Shown one piece after another: positions 31,507-41,983 of a stretch of 64,000 nucleotides of DNA (position 1 is the first letter of the stretch; the number at the start of each line of letters is the position of its first letter). The notes beneath the pieces were generated by a model. It made no database searches. It saw only the letters and a list, made by a program, of their open reading frames with translations, and had not been told where the DNA came from. The position numbers were made by a program, and so were the translations under genes. Source of the DNA: Cyanodermella asteris (lineage: Eukaryota > Ascomycota > Lecanoromycetes > Ostropales > Stictidaceae); assembly GCA_900618795.1 (NCBI GenBank), contig UYJD01000003.1, positions 1,495,627 to 1,559,626 of the forward strand, read 5' to 3'.

Positions 31507-32459
31507 GGTGTGGCTTGATGACTTGCATAGGTAAAAGCGAGTGTGATCAGAGGGAAGCAATGTGCCTGGTAGTACAATTTGAGGACCGAGAGCGTCAGAG
31601 AAAACCCAAAGATGAACGATGCAGAGGGGAAAGAGTGGGTGGAGCACAGTGTGCAAGTCAGATGACAAGGTTGGGGTATTGACGATAGGAAAGCAGAGAA
31701 AGAGGAGTCAGCGGGCAGGTATCCTGGCCTTGATCACTATCGCATCGCTGTGTGGTTTGGCTTGAATTTGCATGCTCACTCTTTGGTCAGGAAATCTTTC
31801 CCATCCCTGAAGGCTGGAGAATCCAGCTTGTCCTTGTAACCTTCGATCGGTGATTGGCCGACTGCCTGACAGATTACAGCATGGCTCTCATGCCTGAGAT
31901 TAATTGACCAATGATCAAGCTCTTTCAGTGACGGACAGCTAGAGCCATGGGCTTGGACTTTACTGAATGCAAGACTGTTGGAATGCACCGTGGTCTAAAC
32001 ATGAAAATTTGCTCTCGACAGCCCATCTATGCTTCGCCTTGGCAAATAGGCAAGATCATTGATATCAATTTCGACGAGGGCTCTCCTTGCACTTGAAATA
32101 TTGGAGCGTCCCAACTGTCAGCGCCTTTTCAGCTTTCAAGAAGGGCTGTTGACCAGTGCAAATACGTAAATGTACTGAGTGGTGGCCCGATGAACTTTGT
32201 TTGGCTATGGATGAACAGTTGATGGCGTCGACTGCTTGGACCATTCTCAAACACAGTCCATGCGACGTGCAATTGTCTGTCCGTTATCTGGCCACTGGTG
32301 AAACGCAACTTCATGCTTGTTGTGAAGGAGGTCTGAGTTCAGAGGCCATCACGTGACCATCAATGTGTGCGTCATCGAACAGCTTCATCACCACGGATTT
32401 CGTACCTCGACCACCAGCTTCAATTGCTGCACATCATTCCACGACCGCAGCATGAAGGC
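31507..32459. other. Divergent intergenic, nothing recognised
   Basis: About 950 bases between the divergently transcribed CAP and J-domain genes; it must hold both promoters. Short frames at 31.8-32.35 kb have no recognisable product. Confidence 0.5.
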
Positions 32460-33320
32460 ATGCCCTTCCGCATACGACTCCCTCCCTCCGTGAAAGGTCG
32501 CCAACCAACATGTCCTCCTCCAAACTCCCGACCCTTCCTCGACCCCGGCCACATCAGCCCTGGGTCGAGGTACTTCCACACCAGCCGACGAAACCTCGCT
32601 GAAGCAACCACCCACTACGAAACCCTCGGCATCCAACCGGGCGCCTCCCAATCCGACGTCAAAAAAGCCTACTACAGGCTCTCCAAATCCACCCACCCGG
32701 ACCGCAACCCCGACGATCCCACCGCCGCGACCCGCTTCTCCGCCGTCAGCGACGCCTACGCCACGCTGGGCCATCCGGACAAGCGCGCCCGCTACGACCG
32801 GGACGTCCTCCGGACTCGAGATCCCATCCCCAGTCGTTCGGGAAGCCATTCCTCCGCGCAAGCCGGGCCCGCCGGCGGACGTTCCGCGTCCGGTCTTTCG
32901 AAGCGCAAGAGTCCGTTCCGTGGACCTCCGAGGTCTTTCTACGATACCGGCGGGTATGGACGGTATGGAGATAAGAGAGCGGCAGAAGCTGAGCAGACGG
33001 CGGCGAATGCCAGGAAGCGTAGCGGAGAGTACTACGGTGATGCCGGGACGGCTGGGGGATTCTCGGCGGGACAGGGCGCGCCGAGGGGGTTTGATAATGA
33101 TGTGCCGCATTTCGACCGTGAAGGGCATTATCGGACGCAGGAGAATGTTCAGGAGCGGTTTGCGGGGAGGGGACGGGTGAGGGAGGAGGATATTCCGTAT
33201 GATGGGTCGTCCGGCGGCGGCGTCTGGTCGGCGTTCTTCCTCGTAACGTCGGTCATGGGTGTGGGTATCCTCTTGCCATCCCTGTTCATTGGACCTGGTG
33301 AGAAGAAGGACAAGAATTGA
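32460..33320 (+). CDS. Mitochondrial J-domain (Hsp40-type) membrane protein
   Basis: 286 residues from the ATG at 32460; an in-frame ATG at 32367 would add 31 residues. The N-terminus is basic and acid-poor with RYFHTSRRNL, a typical mitochondrial presequence end. The J-domain follows at about 51-118 (HYETLGIQPGASQSDVKKAY), with the essential HPD at 79-81 and DAYATLGHPDKRARYD. The middle is Gly/Ser/Arg-rich and disordered. A single membrane span near 250-270 (WSAFFLVTSVMGVGILLPSLF) is followed by a short lysine-rich tail. There is no zinc-finger or DnaJ C-terminal domain, so it is a class III J-protein that would stimulate an Hsp70 (probably mitochondrial) at a membrane. Topology is inferred. 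Confidence 0.9.
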   Translation: MPFRIRLPPSVKGRQPTCPPPNSRPFLDPGHISPGSRYFHTSRRNLAEATTHYETLGIQPGASQSDVKKAYYRLSKSTHPDRNPDDPTAATRFSAVSDAYATLGHPDKRARYDRDVLRTRDPIPSRSGSHSSAQAGPAGGRSASGLSKRKSPFRGPPRSFYDTGGYGRYGDKRAAEAEQTAANARKRSGEYYGDAGTAGGFSAGQGAPRGFDNDVPHFDREGHYRTQENVQERFAGRGRVREEDIPYDGSSGGGVWSAFFLVTSVMGVGILLPSLFIGPGEKKDKN

Positions 33321-33465
33321 CGATCACACGCGCATTGGGAGCATTGTGCTGCAGCATTTTACGGCGTTTTGGCTGAAGCGAGTTAATATAAAGTGCGGCA
33401 ATGGAGCGGCGCTCAGTAGATAGATCGGTTTTTCAGCAAAAACATTTCACATTTCAACATTGGTT

Positions 33466-35079
33466 CTATGTGGTCCCATTCACCTGAAGATGTAAAGGCT
33501 CCACCTTTGCCAATTTCAACCACGAGTGGTCATCTTTCTTTGCTTGCTCAGCAATCTTGGCCAAAGCATCAATGAAATGAGGAACGAACGTGCCCGGTCC
33601 CTGTACGGCAGGATTCTCACCAGCTCGCTCTGCTGCAATCTCATACACGAGAACGCCAGCCAAGACAGCAAGGAGCTTGTCCTGCTTCTCGACCGCCAGT
33701 ATTGCAGCGATAGTCGCGCCCAATGTGCATCCCGTACCGGTGACTCGGCCCAAGTATGGATGTCCATTCTTGATGACAAGAACTCGACTACCGTCACTCA
33801 GATAGTCCTCCTTGCCGGTCATGAGAACAATGTTTCGTTGCCGCTCGGCAAGTGTCTTGACGGCCTGGGCCTTTTCTCTCGAACTCAATCCACTGTCGCC
33901 GCTGTCAACCCCTTTCTGCTGCACGTTGCTCGTAGCTGAAACGCTCAAGATCTCGCTTTCGTTGCCCTTGATGACATCGAAGTAGCCAGCGGCCATCAGG
34001 TTTTTGACAGCCTCTTTCCGTACCGCCGTAGCCCCAGCGCCCACTGGATCAAACAGCACTGGCCCACCAACAGCATTGTACGCCGCCAACGCAATACAAG
34101 CCTGCTCCGTCGCCAGCGACGTCGCAGACCCCATATTGATGACCAGAGAACCACCCAACGCAGCGAGATCCTTCGCTTCATTCCCATCATTCGCCATAAT
34201 CGGACTGCCCCCCACCGCCAACGCAACATTCGCCGCGAAATTCTGCACCACCAAATTCGTCATGTTATGACAAAGCGGCTTCTTCTCCTGCACCCTCTTC
34301 ATCACCTCCGGCACGTCACGCGCAAGATACGCCTCCAACAGATCCTCCACTCCCACCTCCGGCGGATACACAAGCGTGGCAAAAGGCGCCTCCTCCCGCT
34401 TCTCAATCAGGCCCCGTAACCTCTCCGCCGCGGCCTTCGGATCCGGCGCCGCGATCAGCGCACTCACCACCGCAACGCCGTCCAACCCCCTCCGGGGCCC
34501 CTGACTCTGATACATGACCCGCTGCACACTCCGCTCATTAATGCCCCCAATCGCCACCATCCCAACCCGTCTTCCAAGCTCCGCTTCCAACCCCGCCACA
34601 AACTCCACAATCTCCCGCGTCCCCGCGGTCCCAATCACGCTCTTCGTATCCTTCTTCGTGTTCGTCGCAAACATCGTCCCAATGCCCAAATAATCCGCAC
34701 CGTCACGGACCGCAGCCTCCGCTTCGTGCTTGTTACTCACCGTGATGCCGATGATCTTCGAAGGGCCGAGCATGCTCCGCGCGGTGGCGAGGTCCATGTC
34801 GTCTTGCCCCAAGTGGACGCCTTCGGCATCGGCGGCGAGGGCGACGTCGACGCGGTCGTTGATCAGGAGGGGGATGCCGGCTTTTTGGGTGATGGCGTGG
34901 AGGGCGCGGGAGGTGGCGACGAAGGTTCCCGTGTCGCCGGTCTTGTCACGGTGTTGGACTATGGTGGCGCCGCCTTTTACGGAGGCGCGGACGATGTCTC
35001 GGAGGTCCCTGTTGCCCAGGATCGCGGGGGTGGTGTCGGTGACGAGGTAGAGGCTGTAGTCGATCTTTGTACTGTCCAT
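33466..35079 (-). CDS. THI6: Bifunctional thiamine-phosphate synthase / hydroxyethylthiazole kinase
   Basis: 537 residues, single exon. Residues 1 to about 235 are the ThiE-like TIM barrel: LYLVTDTTPAI, ATIVQHRDKTGD, then DRVDVALAADAEGVHLGQDDM. It joins hydroxymethylpyrimidine diphosphate and thiazole phosphate to thiamine phosphate. Residues from about 265 are the ThiM-like kinase. It shows HNMTNLVVQNFAANVALAVG, FDPVGAGATAVRK and VIKGNESEIL, and GTGC with the active-site Cys451. This fused order is the standard fungal THI6. It is cytosolic and catalyses the last joining step of thiamine synthesis and thiazole salvage. No thiamine riboswitch is expected here, since in fungi those sit in other thiamine genes, and I saw none. 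The gene is intact. Confidence 0.96.
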   Translation of the reverse strand: MDSTKIDYSLYLVTDTTPAILGNRDLRDIVRASVKGGATIVQHRDKTGDTGTFVATSRALHAITQKAGIPLLINDRVDVALAADAEGVHLGQDDMDLATARSMLGPSKIIGITVSNKHEAEAAVRDGADYLGIGTMFATNTKKDTKSVIGTAGTREIVEFVAGLEAELGRRVGMVAIGGINERSVQRVMYQSQGPRRGLDGVAVVSALIAAPDPKAAAERLRGLIEKREEAPFATLVYPPEVGVEDLLEAYLARDVPEVMKRVQEKKPLCHNMTNLVVQNFAANVALAVGGSPIMANDGNEAKDLAALGGSLVINMGSATSLATEQACIALAAYNAVGGPVLFDPVGAGATAVRKEAVKNLMAAGYFDVIKGNESEILSVSATSNVQQKGVDSGDSGLSSREKAQAVKTLAERQRNIVLMTGKEDYLSDGSRVLVIKNGHPYLGRVTGTGCTLGATIAAILAVEKQDKLLAVLAGVLVYEIAAERAGENPAVQGPGTFVPHFIDALAKIAEQAKKDDHSWLKLAKVEPLHLQVNGTT

Positions 35080-35534
35080 CTTGAACGTCTACAGCTCGTG
35101 TTTGATAAAAGGGGTGAAAGTTGGAAAATTCTTGTTCGAGATGTGGCTTTGCTCAAAGTTCAAGCTCAATCCGTAAGGAAAGTGTGAGGTATCTTTGCAA
35201 AAAATAATCACGAGCGGAAAATATGATACACGTTCCCACGATGGCCAAAGTCGGCTATCTTCGGTCAAGATGCTGTTCAAGGAGCCAAGGACATAAATAC
35301 TCAAGTTCTTGACGTGACTTCAAACGTGAAATGCCTCTGTCGTGGCGATGTGTCGTCGAGTCTCGAATCTGCATCTGCCCGTCGAGATCATCACGAATTG
35401 CATCATCACCGGAGCCACATTCCGGGTGTGATCGCGCTCACAAACAACGAAGTCCTCAAGGACAAGCCAATCAGTTTGAATAATTCTGCGTTCTTGCAAC
35501 GTGCATAGAGCTCTTTCCGTTTTTCTATCGTAGT
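35080..35534. other. Intergenic, nothing recognised
   Basis: This 455-base spacer holds the THI6 promoter; on its other side lies the 3' end of the AVT gene. No gene or structured RNA was recognised. Confidence 0.5.
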
Positions 35535-37608
35535 CTATGAACACTGCACTGCCTCATCACTCCCGTTGATGAGTTTCAGCACCGCCTGTATCGTACTAAT
35601 CACCATCACTCCCACACCGAACGTAATGCAAGCCCAGCACAACCATCTGCTTTTCGACTTTTTCGAACTGAGTTTCAGAAAACAGGCTGGTGGGAGGATG
35701 TATGCCAAAGCGCATGCGCTCGTAGCACCAATGAGCTCAAAGACTGCACCGAGATCACACGTGAGCAAGCTCAAACCCAAAGCGCCCGCAACCAAACCGG
35801 TGGTAAGCAGTACGTGCCTCTTAAGCTCGTATGCGGGACCCTTTTCGGAGTTTCCTGGTGTTTGGTGATCTTCGTTGGGCCAGAAGTAGTTGAGCATGAC
35901 TTCGCGGCAGACAAATGCTTCGAGGGGAAGTGTGGTGAGCATGTTCAGACCAAAGCACAGACGTGCAATGTTGACCATGACATTGTCGCGGGGGAAGTTG
36001 TTAAGGACGTTTCCGACAGTCTTGCTGCCGAAAGAGAGAAAGCCACCTAGAGCCATGGCCAGGCAAGCGAACATGGAAACTGCAGTGGATGCGTGGGTGA
36101 CGATGGCGAAGCGATCCATGGTCGGGGTGTGTAGGGAGCCGTAGATGAGAAGAGAATTGTGGTGACACACGAAAGCTGGTGAATGGTTGTTAGCTAAACT
36201 TGTTCCCGCGAATTGCTTGTGTCTGTGATCGCTTACCAAAAGAAATAACCCCGATGGCCTGGAAAATGCCGCCGTTTATCAAAAGGTAGCCTGAAAAGTC
36301 GCCCCGTTCTTCCGCTGGAACCATGGCTCCTTGGGTCAAGACTGTGACTATAATTACAAGCATGCTGATCAAAGCAAGCGTCGAAGCTTTTGCCAACTAT
36401 TCGCAGATTAGACGGTAATTCATCGCAGGAGATTTGTAGTGCAAACCAACCTTGGCAATGTCTCTGTACAAACTGAGCGGATAGCTGATGCCGCCGATCA
36501 GGAGAATGATAATGAACCTTCGATCGCCGAAGATCCAAAGAAAGTCTTCCTCGGGAAGATGTGGCCAAATACTCTTCAAAACCGCTGGTATCGTATCTCC
36601 AACAATAACGCAAAACGCAACCATGCCGCCAAATGCAAATGCCCATTGCGCAACACTGATTGCAATTAGGCCGGCCTTTCCGAAACAGTGTTCCATCGTA
36701 GACTGGAAGCTGTTCGTTCCGCTCAGCTTGCTGTTCAGAACGATCAGACGAATTGTCCAGTCGACTAGTATCGTCAGGCCGACGAGTAGTATTATTCCTG
36801 TCAGTAAGCCCGCTTGCTTGAAGGCGTACGGCTGCCCGATGATGCCCGCTCCGATGATACTGTTCGCCATGTTGAAGAACGCATCCCAGATCCCACTCTT
36901 CACTTCCTGCACGACTGTGTTGCCATGGGCTGCGGCAATTCTCCTAACATCTCCTCCGCCCAGTAGACCTTGGGTATCCTCATCCTCGACATCTTCTTCT
37001 GCCAAGGGGTCTTGACTTTGCAACCAGGCTCTTTGCACTGGGTGTGGTCTTATTCTCCCGTCGCCAAACCCATTCGGACTCGGCAGGCCGGGGCTTCGAG
37101 GAGTATTTGGAGAGAAAGGGTCGTTCGCTCGTACTTGCGACCGAGGCCGCCCATTCTCGCGAAGAGTTTGTAGTTGTATCGACTTTCCGTTTGTAGCGTT
37201 GCCGTTCAGCGCTATCTCTTCAGCTGCGTCCCATAGTGGTTCTGCCTCGTGGACTTCTGGCCCATCCGCAAAGCGAACTCGGTTGCTTGTTCGCGGCGTC
37301 TTAGGCTGGCCGCCCGGGGGCGGCTGCGAGAGCGAGCTCTGGCGCCGTGGCGGAGGTCTTCGATGCGGTGGTATGTTCTGCTGGCTGGAGTTTACAGCGC
37401 CTGCAGACGACGCTCTGGCTTGTGTTGCAGGGCCGGCGGTGGTAGGGGAGTTGACGGGAGAGTCTGTGTAGGTGGCCGGATGATATTCTGGCTTCTTGTC
37501 ATCACCGCGCGAGTCCTGTGGATGAAAAGCGCTACCCAGCAGGCTCGCCGCGTCGTCGTGGCTCAGGAGCGAAGCGGAATCGTACTTGATGTCCGCGTTG
37601 TCGCGCAT
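35535..37608 (-). CDS. AVT-family (SLC38-like) vacuolar amino acid transporter
   Basis: Exons are 36451-37608, 36237-36396 and 35535-36175 (introns of 54 and 61 bases, with GT-AG ends and frame preserved), giving 652 residues. The first 230 residues are a polar, Pro/Ser-rich cytosolic region with an acidic patch (AEEDVEDEDTQG). The membrane domain then begins with GIWDAFFNMANSIIGAGIIGQPYAF, the diagnostic first span of the AAAP/AVT family (Aa_trans). About 11 spans follow, among them LLVGLTILVDWTIRLIV, FIIILLIGGISYPLSLY and WLCWACITFGVGVMVI. Relatives in yeast (AVT5-AVT7) export amino acids from the vacuole. The long N-terminal tail is common in filamentous-fungal members. The gene is intact. 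Confidence 0.92.
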
Positions 37609-38106
37609 CGTGGCATTGTTGCTCAGGAGAGCTGCATCACTGGCCGGCGAGGGATTGGGATGGGTAAGGGGGGTTTGACGATGTTTGCAGACTCAGGACG
37701 TCGTCGGTCTGATGGTGTTGCGTGGCACGGGCGATGGCTGTAAGCACTCGATGCAGTGAGCCGAGTCAAGTCCGCCGTCGCCCTGCGGTGTCAGCTGGAG
37801 GACCAGGGTCGAGCTGGTCTGACAGGGCTGCGAAGCCGACAAGGGTATGGCGGCTGAAAGTACCGCGCTTGGCGGTTGTGATGATCAGGGTCTTTGACTT
37901 TGTGGGAGCAGACGAGGCTTGAAGCTAGATTCGACCTCACAGAGTCACAGATGGCCCGAATCTCAATGACGCCCTCAGGCTTGCGGTCAATTGAATGCCG
38001 TGAGTACTGTGCCTGGTCTCGAGCTCGCTGCCAACGCATGGAGCCGACGTAGGAGCCCCTTTGCTACCAGGTAGCAATGCCCGGAGTGAACCTCCTGACT
38101 CCAAAC
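37609..38106. other. Upstream region of the AVT gene, nothing else recognised
   Basis: About 500 bases of promoter-side sequence up to the assembly gap. No gene was recognised. Confidence 0.45.
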
Positions 38107-38553
38107 NNNNNNNNNNNNNNNNNNNNNNNNNNNNNNNNNNNNNNNNNNNNNNNNNNNNNNNNNNNNNNNNNNNNNNNNNNNNNNNNNNNNNNNNNNNNNN
38201 NNNNNNNNNNNNNNNNNNNNNNNNNNNNNNNNNNNNNNNNNNNNNNNNNNNNNNNNNNNNNNNNNNNNNNNNNNNNNNNNNNNNNNNNNNNNNNNNNNNN
38301 NNNNNNNNNNNNNNNNNNNNNNNNNNNNNNNNNNNNNNNNNNNNNNNNNNNNNNNNNNNNNNNNNNNNNNNNNNNNNNNNNNNNNNNNNNNNNNNNNNNN
38401 NNNNNNNNNNNNNNNNNNNNNNNNNNNNNNNNNNNNNNNNNNNNNNNNNNNNNNNNNNNNNNNNNNNNNNNNNNNNNNNNNNNNNNNNNNNNNNNNNNNN
38501 NNNNNNNNNNNNNNNNNNNNNNNNNNNNNNNNNNNNNNNNNNNNNNNNNNNNN
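38107..38553. other. Assembly gap (447 N)
   Basis: A run of undetermined bases. Unlike the other two gaps, the flanking sequence does not show the LTR-like element ends, so the reason for the gap is not evident. Confidence 0.99.
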
Positions 38554-39540
38554 TCACCAACGGGCCCCTGGCTCCGCACATAAATTGCCCAAGTGCCGTG
38601 CCCGAACGGATTTTCCTTTCTTCAGACACGATCACAAGCATCCCGGGCGACCACAATGTTGACCATCTCAAGCATCAACGCCCGAGATGACTTCGACGCT
38701 TCTGACAATCGTCGACGATAGGCTGAGAGCTTTGCCGTTGACCCGGTTTGCCAGCTTTCAATAACGTCTGACAGCGGTTTGAAAGTCAGCTGCCACCAAC
38801 CCACCGACCATCTACAGAAGGCGCCATTCGGAGGCTCCTGACATTTCGTCGTGCCTGCACAGCCTTGGGCAACCTTTGACCAAAGACCCCGAGATGGATC
38901 GGGTAGACTTATTGGTGGTGAGTAGCGTCATCCTTAGCCAACGCACAAAGCATCGACTGATCTGATGACAGCTTCAAACGCGTGGCCTCGGCGACTTGGT
39001 CGGCCGCAAATTTGACTTCAAGTCAACTTCCATCCACTCTCTTCCACCCTCATCCTCCTTCATCAACACACATCCACCACCCCTTTTCTTCATCATCAAA
39101 CACAAACGTCCATAACCCTGCCGAGCGTGCTGAATCGAGCTCACAGTTCATCCATGGGCATCAAGCCGCTCAGGCTTCTCTTCGACCATTCGCCGAGTGA
39201 GAGACAACTGGCGCAGCAGCTTAGCTGAAGCAGCACATCTCATGTAGCACGTCTTGGCCGCTGACGAAGACAAGCTTTAACAAGGGCAATGACGATGGTC
39301 TTCGTGTTGGTCATGGCTCGAGATCGTCCCTCACTCTGTTATGGATTGAGCATAGTGATCGTCTGGACCCTGATTGCGAAAAGTGCGATGAAGTTTCATT
39401 CAACGTGGCACTCCAGCCCCAGTCAACCCTCATCCCTCCCATTGATCACAATCAAGAACTAACACTCGATGGATCAAGCCAAGATGCAAATTTGAAGTGA
39501 GCTCAAAACAACAATGTCAGTACTGCAGGTACATGGCCGA
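38554..39540. other. Intergenic, nothing recognised
   Basis: About 1 kb after the gap. A Ser/His/Pro-rich frame of 72 codons at 38982-39200 has no family or signal peptide and is probably not a gene. Confidence 0.45.
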
Positions 39541-39998
39541 GTACCCAGCTGGCTACTTGGCTAAATCTTTTGCTGAGTACTTGCTTGAATACTGGCTTGG
39601 TTACTTGTTCGACCACTTGCTTGAATGCTTGCTTAAGGATCCGCTCCAGTACTTGCTCAAGTGCTCACTCGACCACTTGACAGGTTACTCGAAACAGTAC
39701 ACGACAGAGTACATGACAGGATACTTGACAGATTACTCGATAGAGTACACGAGAGAATACGCGACCGAGTCCTTGACAGATCAGTTGACAGAGTGTTGAC
39801 AGAGTACATGCTTCAGTACTTGACCAAGTCCTTCGTTCAGGACATGTCGAAGCACATGCTTGAGTACATGCTTGCGTACATGTTTGAGCACACGTCCGAA
39901 TACATGTTTGATTCTTTGGTTGGTTGACACATGCTTGAGTACATGCTTGAGTACAAGACTGAGTACATGCTTGGGTACATGTTTGATCACACTTGAGT
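39541..39998. repeat. Degenerate 12-base minisatellite
   Basis: About 38 imperfect tandem units of 12 bases, with a consensus near GAGTACATGCTT. Units towards the left read GAGTACTTGCTT or GAATACTGGCTT and those in the middle drift to GAGTACATGACA. Because the unit is a multiple of three, frames stay open through it on both strands (tetrapeptide repeats such as EYML), but there is no start, signal or family to support a protein. Confidence 0.75.
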
Positions 39999-40039
39999 GC
40001 GGAATTGCAAGTTCATTTTGTCGAAACATGATTGCTGTT

Positions 40040-40870
40040 GAAAGACTTGCCTCAAGATGCCAAATCCCCTTGTCCATATTATGACCACGAGGACCACAGC
40101 CCCGGAGTTTCGACTTCAGTTGACCAATGGGCGGCATGAGACTGCATCCCCGCTGTTCAAGAGCGCTGTCATTTTATATATGAGATTTATCCCAGTTCAT
40201 CTGGTCGATTGCCAATGGCGTGCTACCAAGGGCCGCATTGCTGCTGCAGGCTGCAAATCTAGGGACAACACTGGTTTTTTCTTTTCATTCGTTTGCCGTT
40301 GTGTTGAGTGCGGCCAAGGCGGTGGTCGATTGGGAGTGGTTGGCCGGTCCCGATGGCCTTTACCCCTGCCCGTTCCCGGATTATGACCATGAGGCCGACA
40401 AGCTCGATTAGGAGTGGGTGGAAGCACCTCGATGCTCACCTGAGACCATACCGCTGCACCACGGGAAGGCCTGCCGCAGCATCCAATCCTCTCTTCCCGT
40501 GTGTGTGGGCCCCGATGGTCTGTACCACTGCCCCTTCACGGATTGTGACCACGAGGCGGACGGCCTTCCCCGAGGCCGACAAACTCAAGTGCAGCGTCGG
40601 GCTCCGGAATCAAAAGAAAGGTAAGAGTCTCCCTTTTATCAAGTCTGTCTCCGTCGTCTTGTGGCCGCCACAATGTCTCCGTTATGCACAAGGGTCAACA
40701 TCTCAGGGATCCCTTCAGCAATCCCTACAGCAAGCATATCAGCAAGCATATCAGCAAGTACTGCAGTCAGTACCTCACCCAGATATGGGGCTGAGAGCTC
40801 TCCACCGGATCTGGACTCTCCGTCTTTGCCAACTATATTGTTTGGTCGTTGGGTATGAGGGTATGGTGGG
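40040..40870 (+). pseudogene. Relic of a C2H2 zinc-finger gene with Q-rich tail
   Basis: GPDGLYPCPFPDYDHEAD (from about 40354) and GPDGLYHCPFTDCDHEAD (from about 40517) are two copies of the same finger start. The first is followed, one frame over, by KHLDAHLRPYRC, the His-containing half of a C2H2 finger plus the start of the next. A weaker third copy (CPYYDHEDHSP) lies near 40.08 kb. Further on a Gln-rich run appears (QQSLQQAYQQAYQQVLQ, about 40.71-40.77 kb). The parts lie in different frames with stops, so the gene is broken at three or more points. It was probably a sequence-specific DNA-binding protein. Confidence 0.55.
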
Positions 40871-41983
40871 ATGTTTGTGGGGCGTCAAAGATCGGTCCGG
40901 CGGCTCGTTTGCTAGCTGCTGCAGACATCCGGTCCGCAACGCGGAGCCGCACCCACCCCTGCGTATTCCCGATGCCCATCTCTTGCGCATCTCTTCTTGT
41001 ATCTTTTGAACCTTTGCTGACATGGACAGACACCTCGGCGTCTCGGAGCCCGGCTGGCGTGCGGGACACCAAGATCGGTAGTGTCTCTGGTGGGAAAGGG
41101 GTCGCCTGGTGGTTGGAAAGTTGGCATTTCTACGATGGATATTGAGCCTGTCGTTGGCATCAACCTTGGTGAGGGAACGGTTATTGAATGGTAAGTCTCA
41201 TCGCCGTTGCTGAATAGTCCTACGATCAGGAACAACGATCTGGACTGGTGCTGGCTTCCCAGTCCATCCAGACCGCGCCGCTACACTCCGGCCTCCGTTC
41301 ACCGAGTGCATCTTCGCCGCCGCCGCCGTCGACATGCCAGCCCGTCCTGGCTCTCGGCAATGAGCTCCGCTTGCCTGCGCTGGACAGCTTGCCATTATTA
41401 ATTGCCTTTCTGATACTGTTCATTGGCTACGAACCAAGCTGACGTGAATCACAGAGACGCACGGGCCCCAAAGGTTGGGTATAAGTTTTCTCTGCAGGTC
41501 GCGCCTTCCCTACAACCTTCTTTCTCTCCTTCATACACCGGCAGCTCAGTTTACTACAAGCGTCTTGATTGCAGAACTCGATCACCGCCTGGCATCGAGT
41601 CCGAGATCTCCACAGGCGAGTACACCCTTCCTGGGTCGTACTCGCATCTGGTCGTCGTGCAATCGTTGGCATTCTGAACTGCAGCTCGTGCACGTCTGGT
41701 CTCTTGTCAACAAGATCACTACCTGAGCTCTCACCACTAGAATTCCAGCCCCACCTTCGACCTCTCAACCCCTTGCAACTCTGGCACATCGCCTCACCAC
41801 GTCGCCTTTGGAGGTTCTTCATTGAGTAAGTGCTCTTGCGTCTATGGTCGTTGGGCAAATGCCCTTTCCTTTTTGGTCTGAACATCTCGACCTTGCTGCT
41901 GCAAGCCCATTCGCGCCGACATCCGACATCATTCAGAGACCACGCCCTGTTCCCTTTCTCGCGTCGTGAGCTGTAACACCAAT
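40871..41983. other. Intergenic, nothing recognised
   Basis: About 1.1 kb upstream of the RRM-like protein gene. Several short frames on both strands have no recognisable product. The last few hundred bases, rich in pyrimidine runs, are a likely promoter and leader. Confidence 0.45.

Noticed and set aside
32388-33128. Minus-strand frame of 246 codons
   Set aside because: Antisense of the J-domain gene, whose HPD motif and domain order are unambiguous.
39497-39927. Open frames through the 12-base repeat
   Set aside because: A repeat unit divisible by three keeps frames open by itself; there is no signal peptide, domain or conserved start.
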